From assembly GCA_027859005.1 (NCBI GenBank), contig JAQIBQ010000518.1, forward strand, positions 1 through 40,623: DNA of 40,623 nt, given 5' to 3'. Below, in pieces: positions 17,729 through 25,754 of the stretch. This stretch comes from Prolixibacteraceae bacterium (GTDB lineage: Bacteria > Bacteroidota > Bacteroidia > Bacteroidales > Prolixibacteraceae). The stretch's first letter is position 1. The number at the start of each line of letters is the position of its first letter. Under the pieces are notes generated by a model. The model saw only the letters and a list, made by a program, of their open reading frames with translations. It did not search any database and was not told where the DNA came from. A program made the position numbers and the translations under genes.

Positions 17729-17742
17729 TGCAACCGATTGCA
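17729..17742. promoter_or_regulatory. LacI-family operator overlapping the lacI promoter
   Basis: TGCAACCGATTGCA matches the LacI-family consensus TGnAAnCGnTTnCA at every fixed position; only positions 6 and 9 break the dyad. It overlaps the -33 TTG (17738-17740) of the lacI promoter and lies 50 bp from the divergent HTCS -7 element, so a bound repressor could silence its own operon and affect the HTCS. The binder is most simply the adjacent LacI protein (inference). Confidence 0.75.
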
Positions 17743-17769
17743 GATAATAAAAGTGTTTGTGTATATTTG
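17738..17769 (+). promoter_or_regulatory. Promoter of the lacI-GH67-uxuBA operon
   Basis: TTG (17738-17740), a 21-bp spacer and TATATTTG (17762-17769) fit the Bacteroidota -33/-7 promoter. Transcription would start near 17775, about 20 nt before the TTG start codon of lacI. Confidence 0.7.
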
Positions 17770-17794
17770 CTTCGTTTTATCATTAGAATGAATT

Positions 17795-18808
17795 TTGAGT
17801 AGAGAAGTAACTATATACGATATTGCAAAAGAACTTAATCTATCGGCATCTACTGTTAGTAGAGCCCTTAAGGATAATCCTGCAATTAATAATGAAACCA
17901 AGAAACGTGTCAGATCTTGTGCTGAAAAAATGGGGTATCGGAGCAATACATTTGCAAGTAACCTACGTACACAACGAACGAACACAATTGGTGTAATTGT
18001 ACCTCGACTTGATAGTAACTTTATGTCGGCATGTTTGGCAGGTATGGAAGAAGTTGTTAACGACAAGGGGTATAATATGATTATCACCCAATCGCATGAG
18101 TCATTAGCAAAGGAGGCTCAAAATGCAATAACAATGTTCAATAATAGAGTTGATGGCGTAATTGCTTCTTTAACCATAGAGGATAATAATATTGATCATT
18201 TCAGTCGATTTAAAGATAAAAATGTGCCAGTTGTTTTTTTCGACCGAGTACCAGAGAAAACAAATAATGCTTGTTTTGTAATTGAAAATCATAAAGCGGC
18301 TTATACTGCAACAAAGCATCTGATTGAGCAAGGCTGTAAAAACATATTGCATCTAACACTCAAAACAAAATCAAATGTTTACCTCGACCGAATTGAAGGT
18401 TTTAAAACAGCTATTAATGAGGCAAATTGTAGTGGCGATATAGTTTATTTGGAGAGTTTGAATTTAGAATTTGGCGAAAAAATAATTCCTCAAATTCTAA
18501 AAAGGAAGGAGCAACCCGATGGTATTTTTGTTGCTAACGATATGGCTGCAGTTGGCTGTCTATTGGCTCTTCAAAAAGAAGGCATTAACGTTCCAAATGA
18601 TATTGCAATTGTTGGTTTTAACAACGATCCTGTATCTACCATTGTGCATCCTCAACTAACTACAATTTCTTATTCTGGTAAAGATGCAGGTATTCTGGCA
18701 GCTAAAAGTTTAATTGATTATTTAAACAACGAGAGTGAGGAAGGAAGTTCAAAAAAGGTTGTACTCAATACTCAATTGATTGAGAGAGCTTCATCAAAAA
18801 GAAAATAA
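17795..18808 (+). CDS. LacI-family transcriptional repressor
   Basis: A 337-residue LacI/GalR regulator. The N-terminal HTH with hinge helix is clear (VTIYDIAKELNLSASTVSRALKDNP, residues 5-29), followed by a periplasmic-binding-protein-like effector domain (about 60-330; IGVIVPRLDSNF, DGIFVANDMAAVGCL, VGFNNDP). The start must be TTG 17795 (or ATT 17792): a stop (TGA 17789-17791) closes the frame just upstream, and the nearby ATG 17788 opens only a four-codon ORF (MNFE) in another frame. Next in the operon is GH67, 19 bp downstream, then the uxuB-like and uxuA genes, so the inducer is probably a glucuronate-pathway or xylo-oligosaccharide compound (inference). An operator-like palindrome overlaps its own promoter. 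Confidence 0.92.
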   Translation: MSREVTIYDIAKELNLSASTVSRALKDNPAINNETKKRVRSCAEKMGYRSNTFASNLRTQRTNTIGVIVPRLDSNFMSACLAGMEEVVNDKGYNMIITQSHESLAKEAQNAITMFNNRVDGVIASLTIEDNNIDHFSRFKDKNVPVVFFDRVPEKTNNACFVIENHKAAYTATKHLIEQGCKNILHLTLKTKSNVYLDRIEGFKTAINEANCSGDIVYLESLNLEFGEKIIPQILKRKEQPDGIFVANDMAAVGCLLALQKEGINVPNDIAIVGFNNDPVSTIVHPQLTTISYSGKDAGILAAKSLIDYLNNESEEGSSKKVVLNTQLIERASSKRK

Positions 18809-18827
18809 ACCTAAAAAATATACACAA

Positions 18828-20972
18828 ATGAAAAGCTTTAAGTTTTTGTCGCTTTTTATCATAGCGATATTATCTTTTTTACTTTGTAATGCTGAAGATG
18901 GTTACGATCTTTGGTTAAGGTATGTTCCTATTGAGAATGCTCAACTTTTAAGTAGCTATCAAAGTAAATTGCAAAGTGTTGCTGTAACCGGTAACTCATC
19001 AACATGCAATGTAATTAAAGATGAAATAGCTAAAGGCTTCTCAGGACTGTTAAAACTCGACATTGAAGTTTCAGATACATGGGACAAGCAAAGTATACTG
19101 ATAGGTACTTCTGCTACTTCTACTGAAATAAGTCAATTGAATATTACCAACGATCTTTCAAATGAGGGATATGTAATTTCAACTCAGGAAATAAATAATA
19201 CTAAAAGCATAGTTATAGCAGCAAAAACCGATGTGGGTACTTTGTATGGTACTTTTCATTTTTTAAAACTTTTGCAAACGAATCAATCAATCGACAATTT
19301 AAATATTGTTGAAAATCCTAAAACAACACATCGATTATTAAATCATTGGGACAACCTTGATCGAACAGTTGAGCGTGGATATGCTGGATTCTCAATTTGG
19401 GATTGGCATAAATTGCCAGACTATATCGATCCTCGATACAAAGATTATGCTCGCGCAAATGCTTCAATTGGAATTAACGGTTCGGTAGTTAGTAATGTAA
19501 ACTCAAATGCATTAATACTAACGCCTCAGTATTTGAATAAATTAAATGGTTTGGCTAAAGTTTTTCGGCCCTATGGAATAAAAGTATACTTAACAGCTCG
19601 CTTTAGTGCACCTATTGAAATTGGTGGATTGAAAACGGCCGATCCATTAAACAGAGAAGTTCAGCAATGGTGGCAATCAAAAGTGGATGAAATATATTCT
19701 ATCATTCCCGACTTTGGTGGTTTCTTGGTTAAAGCAAATTCCGAAGGTCAACCTGGGCCTCAAGATTACGACCGGTCACATGCCGATGGTGCCAATATGT
19801 TGGCAAAAGCAGTAGGTAAATATGGTGGTGTTATAATGTGGAGAGCTTTTGTTTATAGTCATGAAGTGCCAGACGATAGAGCCAAACAAGCCTACGCAGA
19901 GTTTAAACCACTTGATGACGAATTTATGGACAATGTTTTTGTTCAAACAAAAAATGGTGCCATCGATTTTCAACCACGCGAACCATTTCATCCTTTGTTC
20001 GGTGCTCTCAAAAAAACACCGATTATGATGGAATTTCAAATCACGCAAGAATACCTTGGTTGTGCTACACACTTGGTTTATTTGGCTCCACTCTATAAAG
20101 AAGTGTTAGATGCAGATACCTATGCCAAAGGAAAAGGGTCAACGGTTTCGAAAGTAATTGATGGTTCACTTTATAACCATAAATATTCAGGAATGGCTGG
20201 CGTTTCAAACATAGGAAACGACAGAAACTGGACCGGTCACCCCTTTGCTCAATCGAACTGGTATGCATTTGGTCGTTTGGCCTGGAATCCCGAATTAACT
20301 TCTGAAAAAATTGCTGATGAATGGTTGCGAATGACCTTTACCAATAATTCAACTTTTATTCAAACAGTAAAACCTTTAATGTTGAATTCACGCGAATCTA
20401 CAGTGAATTATATGACTCCACTTGGACTCCATCATCAAATGGCTTGGGATCATCATTGGGGACCTGGCCCTTGGGTGAATATTGGTCGTCCAGACTGGAC
20501 TTCGAAATATTACCATCGTGCCGATTCTCTTGGTATTGGTTTTGATCGTTCTTCTACTGGAAGCAATGCTACTGAACAATATTTTCCAGAAGTACGCGAT
20601 CGATTTAACAATGTTGAAACTTGTCCTGAAGAATTTTTGTTATGGTTCCATCATTTGCCTTGGGATTATAAAATGAAATCGGGAAATAGTTTATGGAACG
20701 AACTCTGTGAAAAGTATTATCAGGGTGCTGCCGATGTTCAACAAATGCAGAGAGATTGGGATAGCATTGAAGCTTTGGTTGACGAAGAACAATATGATCA
20801 TGTAAAACAATTGCTTGCAATTCAGGTAAATGAAGCTATTTGGTGGCGTAATTCAATGTTGTTGTATTTTCAACAATACTCAAAGTTGCCTATTCCAGAG
20901 AAGTATGAAAAGCCAACTAAAAGCTTAGAATATTATCAAAATTTAAAATTCCATTTTGTGCCGGGTATCTAA
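18828..20972 (+). CDS. GH67 alpha-glucuronidase
   Basis: A 714-residue secreted enzyme starting at ATG 18828; the track's earlier start (18780) lies inside lacI and is rejected because the signal peptide MKSFKFLSLFIIAILSFLLCNA begins at the ATG. Three GH67 domains are present: N-terminal alpha/beta (about 25-165), the central barrel (about 170-490) and the C-terminal helical domain. Catalytic residues align with the Cellvibrio enzyme by motif and spacing: E306 in VKANSEGQPGP (acid) and D380 (KNGAIDFQPREP) plus E408 (QITQEYLG) as the base pair, 74 and 28 residues apart. It removes (4-O-methyl)-glucuronic acid from the non-reducing end of xylo-oligosaccharides. It feeds the next two genes, which process the glucuronate route. 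Confidence 0.95.
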   Translation: MKSFKFLSLFIIAILSFLLCNAEDGYDLWLRYVPIENAQLLSSYQSKLQSVAVTGNSSTCNVIKDEIAKGFSGLLKLDIEVSDTWDKQSILIGTSATSTEISQLNITNDLSNEGYVISTQEINNTKSIVIAAKTDVGTLYGTFHFLKLLQTNQSIDNLNIVENPKTTHRLLNHWDNLDRTVERGYAGFSIWDWHKLPDYIDPRYKDYARANASIGINGSVVSNVNSNALILTPQYLNKLNGLAKVFRPYGIKVYLTARFSAPIEIGGLKTADPLNREVQQWWQSKVDEIYSIIPDFGGFLVKANSEGQPGPQDYDRSHADGANMLAKAVGKYGGVIMWRAFVYSHEVPDDRAKQAYAEFKPLDDEFMDNVFVQTKNGAIDFQPREPFHPLFGALKKTPIMMEFQITQEYLGCATHLVYLAPLYKEVLDADTYAKGKGSTVSKVIDGSLYNHKYSGMAGVSNIGNDRNWTGHPFAQSNWYAFGRLAWNPELTSEKIADEWLRMTFTNNSTFIQTVKPLMLNSRESTVNYMTPLGLHHQMAWDHHWGPGPWVNIGRPDWTSKYYHRADSLGIGFDRSSTGSNATEQYFPEVRDRFNNVETCPEEFLLWFHHLPWDYKMKSGNSLWNELCEKYYQGAADVQQMQRDWDSIEALVDEEQYDHVKQLLAIQVNEAIWWRNSMLLYFQQYSKLPIPEKYEKPTKSLEYYQNLKFHFVPGI

Positions 20973-20973
20973 A

Positions 20974-21105
20974 TTTTCTCCCAACTCTCTGAAGGGGGAG
21001 TTAGGAGAGGGTGAATAGAACTCTTTTCAATGGAATATTAGAATGGTTACAATAATTTAGTAGTAATTTTTAAAGTCCCCTTTAGGGGATATAGGGGTAA
21101 AGAAA
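20974..21105 (+). repeat. Two GC-rich hairpin repeats between GH67 and the SDR gene
   Basis: TCTCCCAACTCTCTGAAGGGGGAG followed by TTAGGAGAGGG (20978-21014) and AAAGTCCCCTTTAGGGGATATAGGGG (21071-21096) are two related C-run/G-run stem-loops in a very AT-rich genome. They resemble intergenic repetitive elements scattered through Bacteroidota genomes. They may attenuate or stabilise the operon mRNA. Confidence 0.55.
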
Positions 21106-21930
21106 ATGAGTTATATCGATACGCTTTTTGCGTTAGAAGGGAAAGTTGCAGTAATCACTGGTGGAGGAGGCGTATTGGCTTCAGAAATTGGAAGTGGATT
21201 ATCAAAAGCAGTTGTTAAAATTGTGTTTTTAGATATTAACGAAGAAGCTGCAGTTGAAGCTGCAAATCGTATCGTAGAAAAAGGTGGCGAAGCAACAGGC
21301 TTAAAAACAAATGTACTTGAATTAGATGCCCTCAAGGCAACCCGAGATGTTGTACTTGAAAAATACGGGAAGGTAGACCTCTTGTTGAATGCCGCTGGAG
21401 GAAATATGCCAGGAGCAACAATTTCTCCTGATAAAACGATATTCGATTTAGATGTTTCTGATTTAGATAAGGTAACAAGTTTGAATTTCAATGGGACTGT
21501 TTTGCCTTCAATGGTATTTGGCGAAGTAATGGCAAACCAACGCTCAGGTAATATCATTAACATTTCGTCGATGGCAGCTTTACAGTCTATTACACGGGTG
21601 GTTGGCTATTCTGCAGCCAAAGCTGCAGTTTCAAACTTTACATCGTGGATGGCCATGGAACTGGCATTGAAATTCGAAGGATCGGTTCGTGTAAATGCTA
21701 TTGCACCTGGATTCTTTATTGGCAATCAGAACAGAGCCTTACTTACTAATCCCGATGGATCTTATACCGAACGAGGACAGCAAGTAATTAATAAAACTCC
21801 AATGGGACGTTTTGGAAAAGCTAACGAATTGGTTGGTGCAATCATGTTTCTAAGTAGCGAAGCGGCAACTTTTGTAACGGGTGTAGTTTTACCAATTGAT
21901 GGTGGTTTTAGTACCTATAGTGGAGTTTAA
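21106..21930 (+). CDS. SDR-family D-mannonate oxidoreductase (fructuronate reductase)
   Basis: A 274-residue classical short-chain dehydrogenase with the NAD(P)-binding motif TGGGGVLASEIG (18-29), NAAGG (about 94), the serine of NISSMAA (about 152) and the YxxxK pair in VGYSAAKAA (about 167/171). C-terminal PIDGGFSTY is typical. Directly followed by uxuA and preceded by GH67, it most likely interconverts D-fructuronate and D-mannonate, as the SDR-type UxuB (B. subtilis YjmF-like) does; this is unrelated to the long-chain UxuB of E. coli. The substrate is inferred from context and sequence resemblance; a general sugar-acid dehydrogenase role is the alternative. Cytoplasmic. Confidence 0.85.
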   Translation: MSYIDTLFALEGKVAVITGGGGVLASEIGSGLSKAVVKIVFLDINEEAAVEAANRIVEKGGEATGLKTNVLELDALKATRDVVLEKYGKVDLLLNAAGGNMPGATISPDKTIFDLDVSDLDKVTSLNFNGTVLPSMVFGEVMANQRSGNIINISSMAALQSITRVVGYSAAKAAVSNFTSWMAMELALKFEGSVRVNAIAPGFFIGNQNRALLTNPDGSYTERGQQVINKTPMGRFGKANELVGAIMFLSSEAATFVTGVVLPIDGGFSTYSGV

Positions 21931-21934
21931 AAAC

Positions 21935-21995
21935 AAGTCATTAGCCAATAGTCATTAGAAAATAACTAATGACCATTGACCATTGACCAATGACT
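21935..21995. repeat. Tandem and inverted GTCATTAG/ATTGACC repeat before uxuA
   Basis: The gap holds direct copies GTCATTAG...GTCATTAG, the inverted arm CTAATGAC and tandem ATTGACC-ATTGACC-AATGAC. It can fold into a TCATTAG/CTAATGA hairpin. Such word-like repeats are common between Bacteroidota genes. Its last copy supplies the ATG at 21990 used by the track, so ATG 22002 is the better uxuA start. Confidence 0.6.
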
Positions 21996-22001
21996 AAAAA
22001 T

Positions 22002-23186
22002 ATGAAATTTATTTATTCGTGGCGATGGTTTGGTCCAAACGATCGTATTAAACTTAATGAAATTCGTCAGGCGGGTGCAACTGGAATTGTTTCGGCTTTG
22101 CATCAAATACCTGTTGGCGATGTGTGGTCTAAAGAAGCCATTCTAAATAGAAAGAAAGAAATAGAAGATGCAGGTCTTACTTGGCAAGTAGTGGAAAGTT
22201 TGCCAGTAAGTGAAGACATCAAAAAGATGAGTGGCAACCATTTGCTCCATATCGAAAACTATAAAACATCTATTAAAAATTTGGCAGAATGTGGATTAAA
22301 TACCATCTGTTATAATTTTATGCCAATACTTGACTGGTCTAGAACCAAACTTAAGCTGGATGTTGGAGATGGTACTTATACTTCGGGTTTTGAATTAGCC
22401 ATGTTTGCTGCTTTCGATATTTTCATTTTAGAACGAGAAAATGCCAAAAATGATTATTCAGAAGAGGTAATAGCTAAAGCACAAGAATACCTTTTCAATC
22501 TCGATGATGCGAAAGTTGCAGAATTAAAAGATACTATTTTATACGGATTGCCTGGTTCCTTAGAAGCATATACACTTGAAGAGTTTCGAGCCATGCTCAA
22601 TACCTACAAAGGAATTGATAGACCAAAACTCAAAGCACATTTGAGTTCTTTCCTAAATCAAGTTGTTCCAATTGCTGAAGCTAATAATGTGAAAATGGCA
22701 GTACATCCCGACGATCCACCATGGAATTTGCTAGGATTGCCGCGAATTGTAAGTACCGTTGATGATTTGCAAGAAATTGTTGAAATGATTAAATCACCAT
22801 CGAACGGAATTACATTGTGTACTGGTTCGTTAGGAGTTGGACATTTTAACAAGTTACCTGAAATTGTAAAAGCTCTTGCTCCCAACATTCACTTTGTTCA
22901 TTTACGAAATGTGGTACGAGATAGTGACTTGAATTTTCAGGAAGATACTTTTTTTGAAGGCGATATTGATATGATAGCAACGGTAAAAGAATTGATTAAA
23001 GAAGGGAAACGCCGCGAAGCCGAAACCGGAGAACAATGGGTTGTGCCTTTGCGCCCCGATCATGGTCATCAGATGCTGGCCGATTTGGGTCAAGAAAATT
23101 ATCCGGGATACAGCCTTTACGGTAGAATGAAAAATTTAGCTGAAATTAAAGGCCTTACTTTAGGTGTTATCAATCTGATGAAATAA
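22002..23186 (+). CDS. uxuA: Mannonate dehydratase
   Basis: A 394-residue TIM-barrel metal-dependent enzyme that dehydrates D-mannonate to 2-keto-3-deoxy-D-gluconate in the cytoplasm. The N-terminus FIYSWRWFGPNDRIKLNEIRQAGATGIVSALHQIPVGDVW is characteristic of UxuA. The active-site region shows MAVHPDDPPW, HFVHLRNV, EGDIDM and LRPDHGHQM, with the metal-binding His/Cys/Asp set. The length matches the family (about 390-400). The start is set at ATG 22002 because the in-frame ATG 21990 belongs to an intergenic repeat. Last gene of the lacI-GH67-SDR-uxuA run; a hairpin follows. UxaC and KDG kinase, needed to complete the pathway, are not in this window. Confidence 0.95.
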   Translation: MKFIYSWRWFGPNDRIKLNEIRQAGATGIVSALHQIPVGDVWSKEAILNRKKEIEDAGLTWQVVESLPVSEDIKKMSGNHLLHIENYKTSIKNLAECGLNTICYNFMPILDWSRTKLKLDVGDGTYTSGFELAMFAAFDIFILERENAKNDYSEEVIAKAQEYLFNLDDAKVAELKDTILYGLPGSLEAYTLEEFRAMLNTYKGIDRPKLKAHLSSFLNQVVPIAEANNVKMAVHPDDPPWNLLGLPRIVSTVDDLQEIVEMIKSPSNGITLCTGSLGVGHFNKLPEIVKALAPNIHFVHLRNVVRDSDLNFQEDTFFEGDIDMIATVKELIKEGKRREAETGEQWVVPLRPDHGHQMLADLGQENYPGYSLYGRMKNLAEIKGLTLGVINLMK

Positions 23187-23202
23187 AATATTTTTTTATT
23201 TT

Positions 23203-23233
23203 TTCGGGAAGAGTACATTTGCTTCTTCCCGAA
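23203..23233 (+). terminator. Hairpin after uxuA
   Basis: TTCGGGAAGA and TCTTCCCGAA form a 10-bp perfect stem with an 11-nt loop, 17 bp after the stop. There is no T-run after it, so termination would be weak or Rho-assisted. Confidence 0.6.
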
Positions 23234-23475
23234 GAATTTATACCATTTACCACAATGAATGAGCCATATTCTTTCATTCTTTTGGGTTTATGCTTCGTTA
23301 AAAATATCGCCGTAGCTATGGCTATGCCTATGTTTTTTGCCTAGTCTAAACCCAAAATATCTAAAACAATTTATAGCTCATTTATTATCGCAAATGGTAT
23401 TACTTCAATATTTGTGGTTTTGTAATTATAAGTTTGAATTACTTACTTATCATTCTGAAATGAAACCATACAACC

Positions 23476-24181
23476 ATGAAAACACTTCTACTATTCGATT
23501 CTTATTTTGGGAATACCGAGAAAATTGCTAGAGCAATAGCTGAGGCATTTATTGCTGAATCAGATTTTGTAATTAAACGAAGCAGCGATGTAACTGCCAA
23601 TGAGCTTTACGACTAACCTGAGTTCGATTTAAATTTTCGAATTCAGATTGAAATAAAAAGCTGATATACAAGGCATTTTTTTAAGGAATAGCGAGCTATT
23701 GCGAAAAAAAATAACGTAGGAGATCAGGTTTTTATTCAAAGATTAGATTTTATCGCTTATAAACAGCAATCTTCTTCCTGTAAATCACTATTTCTAAGCG
23801 TTCTGAATCAAAAAATTTACGTCGAACTCAGGTTGCTATCAACTCTTAATAGTAGGTTCCCCCACAAGAGGTTTTCAACCCACAGAAGGTATTGCCAAAT
23901 TGATTAAAGCAATACCCAAAGACGCACTTCGAGAAATCAAAATTGCGGCTTTTGATACTCGTATTGCACTAGAAACAATCAATTCAAAGGTTTTAAAGAA
24001 AATAGTACATACTGGAGGTTATGCTTCAAAACCTATTGCCAAAAGATTAGTAAAGAAAGGAGCGCAACAAATTGCTGAACCGGAAGGTTTCATCGTGTTA
24101 GATAACGAAGGACCACTAAAAGAAAATGAACTTACTAGAGCAAAGGCTTGGGGAAAATCAATTTTAGAAAGCTGCAGTTAA
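23476..24181 (+). pseudogene. Flavodoxin-family gene interrupted by a MITE
   Basis: The 5' part (ATG 23476) reads MKTLLLFDSYFGNTEKIARAIAEAF..NELYD and stops at a TAA created by the inserted element. After the 220-bp element the same frame resumes with YQLLIVGSPTRGFQPTEGIA and runs to TAA 24181. Deleting the element plus one CTA copy restores a 160-residue flavodoxin with the FMN phosphate loop (SYFGNTEKIA) and the GSPTRG loop. The track ORF 23900-24181 is only its tail. Its stop codon overlaps the stop of the convergent helicase gene by 3-4 bases. The protein is presumably lost, unless the tail is separately translated. Confidence 0.9.
23615..23834. mobile_element. MITE-like non-coding insertion with 32-bp terminal inverted repeats
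   Basis: The termini AACCTGAGTTCGATTTAAA (left) and its right-hand inverse ending TCGAACTCAGGTT match in 27 of 32 positions (23615-23646 against 23803-23834). A CTA triplet flanks both sides (23613-23615 and 23836-23838) and fits a 3-bp target duplication that, when removed, restores the flavodoxin frame. The interior has no ORF but an off-centre hairpin (AATAGC-GA-GCTATT at 23687-23700 within AAAAAGCTGAT/ATCAGGTTTTT). It must be mobilised by a transposase elsewhere; the IS family is not identified. Confidence 0.88.
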
Positions 24182-25413
24182 CGTTTCTTCTTTTTCTTCT
24201 TCTTCCTTATTGATACCGATTCTGCTTCGTCTTTTAAAAGCATTTGCCAGTTATCGTTATGCTCATTGGTAAAGTCAATAGTTTCAACGTAATCCGATTT
24301 GCTAATTTCCAGTTCATCGATCGAACCACCAATGTATTTTTCAATGTCAGCAAGTAATTCTTTTTCTTCTGTGCTACAGAATGAAACAGCATTTCCCTTT
24401 TGATTGCCACGTCCGGTTCTACCAACACGGTGAACATAGTTTTCATCTTTATCAGGTAAGTCGTAATTCACTACAAAATCTACATTTGGAATATCAATAC
24501 CACGAGCACTAACATCGGTAGCAACCAACATTTTTACTTCACCTGTACGAAAAGCATTCATGGCTTCGTCACGTTCTGTTTGAACTTTATCGCTGTGAAT
24601 AGTAACGCTGGTAATATTTACACGTTGCATAGCTTTTAGAACTCTTTCGGCTCGAACTTTTGTACGTACAAAAACCAAAATTTTACTCTCTGGGTTTTCG
24701 TTTACCATTCTTTCAAGGAAAAAACGTTTGTCGTCCATTTCAATGTGCGCCACATGGTGGGTTACATTTTTTGAAACCGGATTTTTAGGTGAAATCTGAA
24801 TTCGAATAGGGTTGTTAACCAATGAATACGCCAACTTCTTAATTTTGGGACTTATAGTTGCCGAGAAATAAAGTGTTTGACGCTTTTTGGGCAAGTATTT
24901 AATTAGGTCCATTATGTCTTTATAAAAACCTAAATCGAGCATTTGATCTGCTTCGTCAATTACCAATATTTCGGCTTTCCATAAATGCAGGTGTTCTTGA
25001 TTTACTAAGTCGAAAATACGGCCAGGAGTTGCAACCAATACATCAACTCCTTCTTTCAGTTTTTTAATTTGTGGTTCTTGATCTACTCCGCCAATTATTA
25101 CCGTTGAGGTAATCCCAGTGTTTTTTGCTAAGGCATTAAATACGCCATTAATTTGCTTTGCTAATTCGTGAGTTGGAGCCATAACCAAACATCGAATTCC
25201 ATCTTGCTTTTTCTTATTCTGTATTAAAATGTCTAAAATTGGAATAACAAAAGCAGCAGTTTTTCCTGTTCCTGTTTGAGCAATAGCAAGCACATCCTCG
25301 CCATCTATTACATGTGGAATTGTTTTATACTGGATATCGGTTGGGCGTTTAAAATTAGCGATTTCCAAATTTTTCTTTAGCTGTTCGGCTAAACGATAGG
25401 CTTCAAACTTCAT
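24178..25413 (-). CDS. DEAD-box ATP-dependent RNA helicase (RhlE-like)
   Basis: A 411-residue two-domain RecA-like helicase. The Q motif is FKRPTDIQ (21-28), motif I AQTGTGKT (45-52), motif II DEAD (153-156), motif III SAT in LYFSATISP, motif V VATDVSARGIDIP and motif VI HRVGRTGR. A lysine-rich tail (RKKKKKKKR) ends the protein and probably helps RNA binding. Motif Ia reads APTHELAKQ instead of the usual PTRELA, an unusual Arg-to-His change. Role: cytoplasmic RNA or ribonucleoprotein remodelling, often cold or ribosome related. The ATG start (25413) gives a standard N-terminus. The stop overlaps the flavodoxin pseudogene stop in TTAA. Confidence 0.93.
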   Translation of the reverse strand: MKFEAYRLAEQLKKNLEIANFKRPTDIQYKTIPHVIDGEDVLAIAQTGTGKTAAFVIPILDILIQNKKKQDGIRCLVMAPTHELAKQINGVFNALAKNTGITSTVIIGGVDQEPQIKKLKEGVDVLVATPGRIFDLVNQEHLHLWKAEILVIDEADQMLDLGFYKDIMDLIKYLPKKRQTLYFSATISPKIKKLAYSLVNNPIRIQISPKNPVSKNVTHHVAHIEMDDKRFFLERMVNENPESKILVFVRTKVRAERVLKAMQRVNITSVTIHSDKVQTERDEAMNAFRTGEVKMLVATDVSARGIDIPNVDFVVNYDLPDKDENYVHRVGRTGRGNQKGNAVSFCSTEEKELLADIEKYIGGSIDELEISKSDYVETIDFTNEHNDNWQMLLKDEAESVSIRKKKKKKKR

Positions 25414-25754
25414 AGTGTAATTTTCTGCCGCGAAGATACAACTTCCTATATTAAAAGATGCAGCTAATTTACCTGTTTGTACAAAAGGATTATATCGGTT
25501 TAATTGTGAGAGATAGCTGCTGTCTTTTTTTATACTAAAAACTGCTTGTTCGTCTATATTTCACTGCTAATTGTCGGCATTTACTTGTGCTGAAGGTAAA
25601 TTTATATTAGTTGACTTACACGAATTTAAATGTTGACCATTGATATTATTTGTTTTATCATAAATAAAAATGCATTCGTGGAATAGGCTACGTTATTGCC
25701 CAATAAAAGACAATAAAGTCTTATATTTGTAGTGTAAACGAAAAACAAAAAGAT
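25414..25754. other. 341-bp region between the helicase and the small ORF
   Basis: No ORF is supported. It holds a short terminator-like stem AGATAG-CTG-CTGTCT plus T7 (25511-25531, plus strand) with no identified upstream gene, and the smORF promoter at its right end. The helicase promoter is not clear; TATCTTCG on the minus strand near 25430 is a one-mismatch -7. Confidence 0.5.
25696..25729 (+). promoter_or_regulatory. Promoter of the 29-codon small ORF
   Basis: TATATTTG (25722-25729) is a full match to the -7 consensus. A TTG lies at 25696-25698, 23 bp before it, slightly longer than usual. Transcription would start about 20 nt before the ATG at 25755. Confidence 0.6.

Noticed and set aside
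21111-21563. 150-aa minus-strand ORF inside the SDR gene
   Set aside because: Shadow of a strong SDR coding sequence; composition is that of a reversed gene.
25511-25531. Terminator-like stem AGATAG-CTG-CTGTCT with T7
   Set aside because: No upstream gene or promoter was found on that strand, so it is mentioned only within the intergenic entry.
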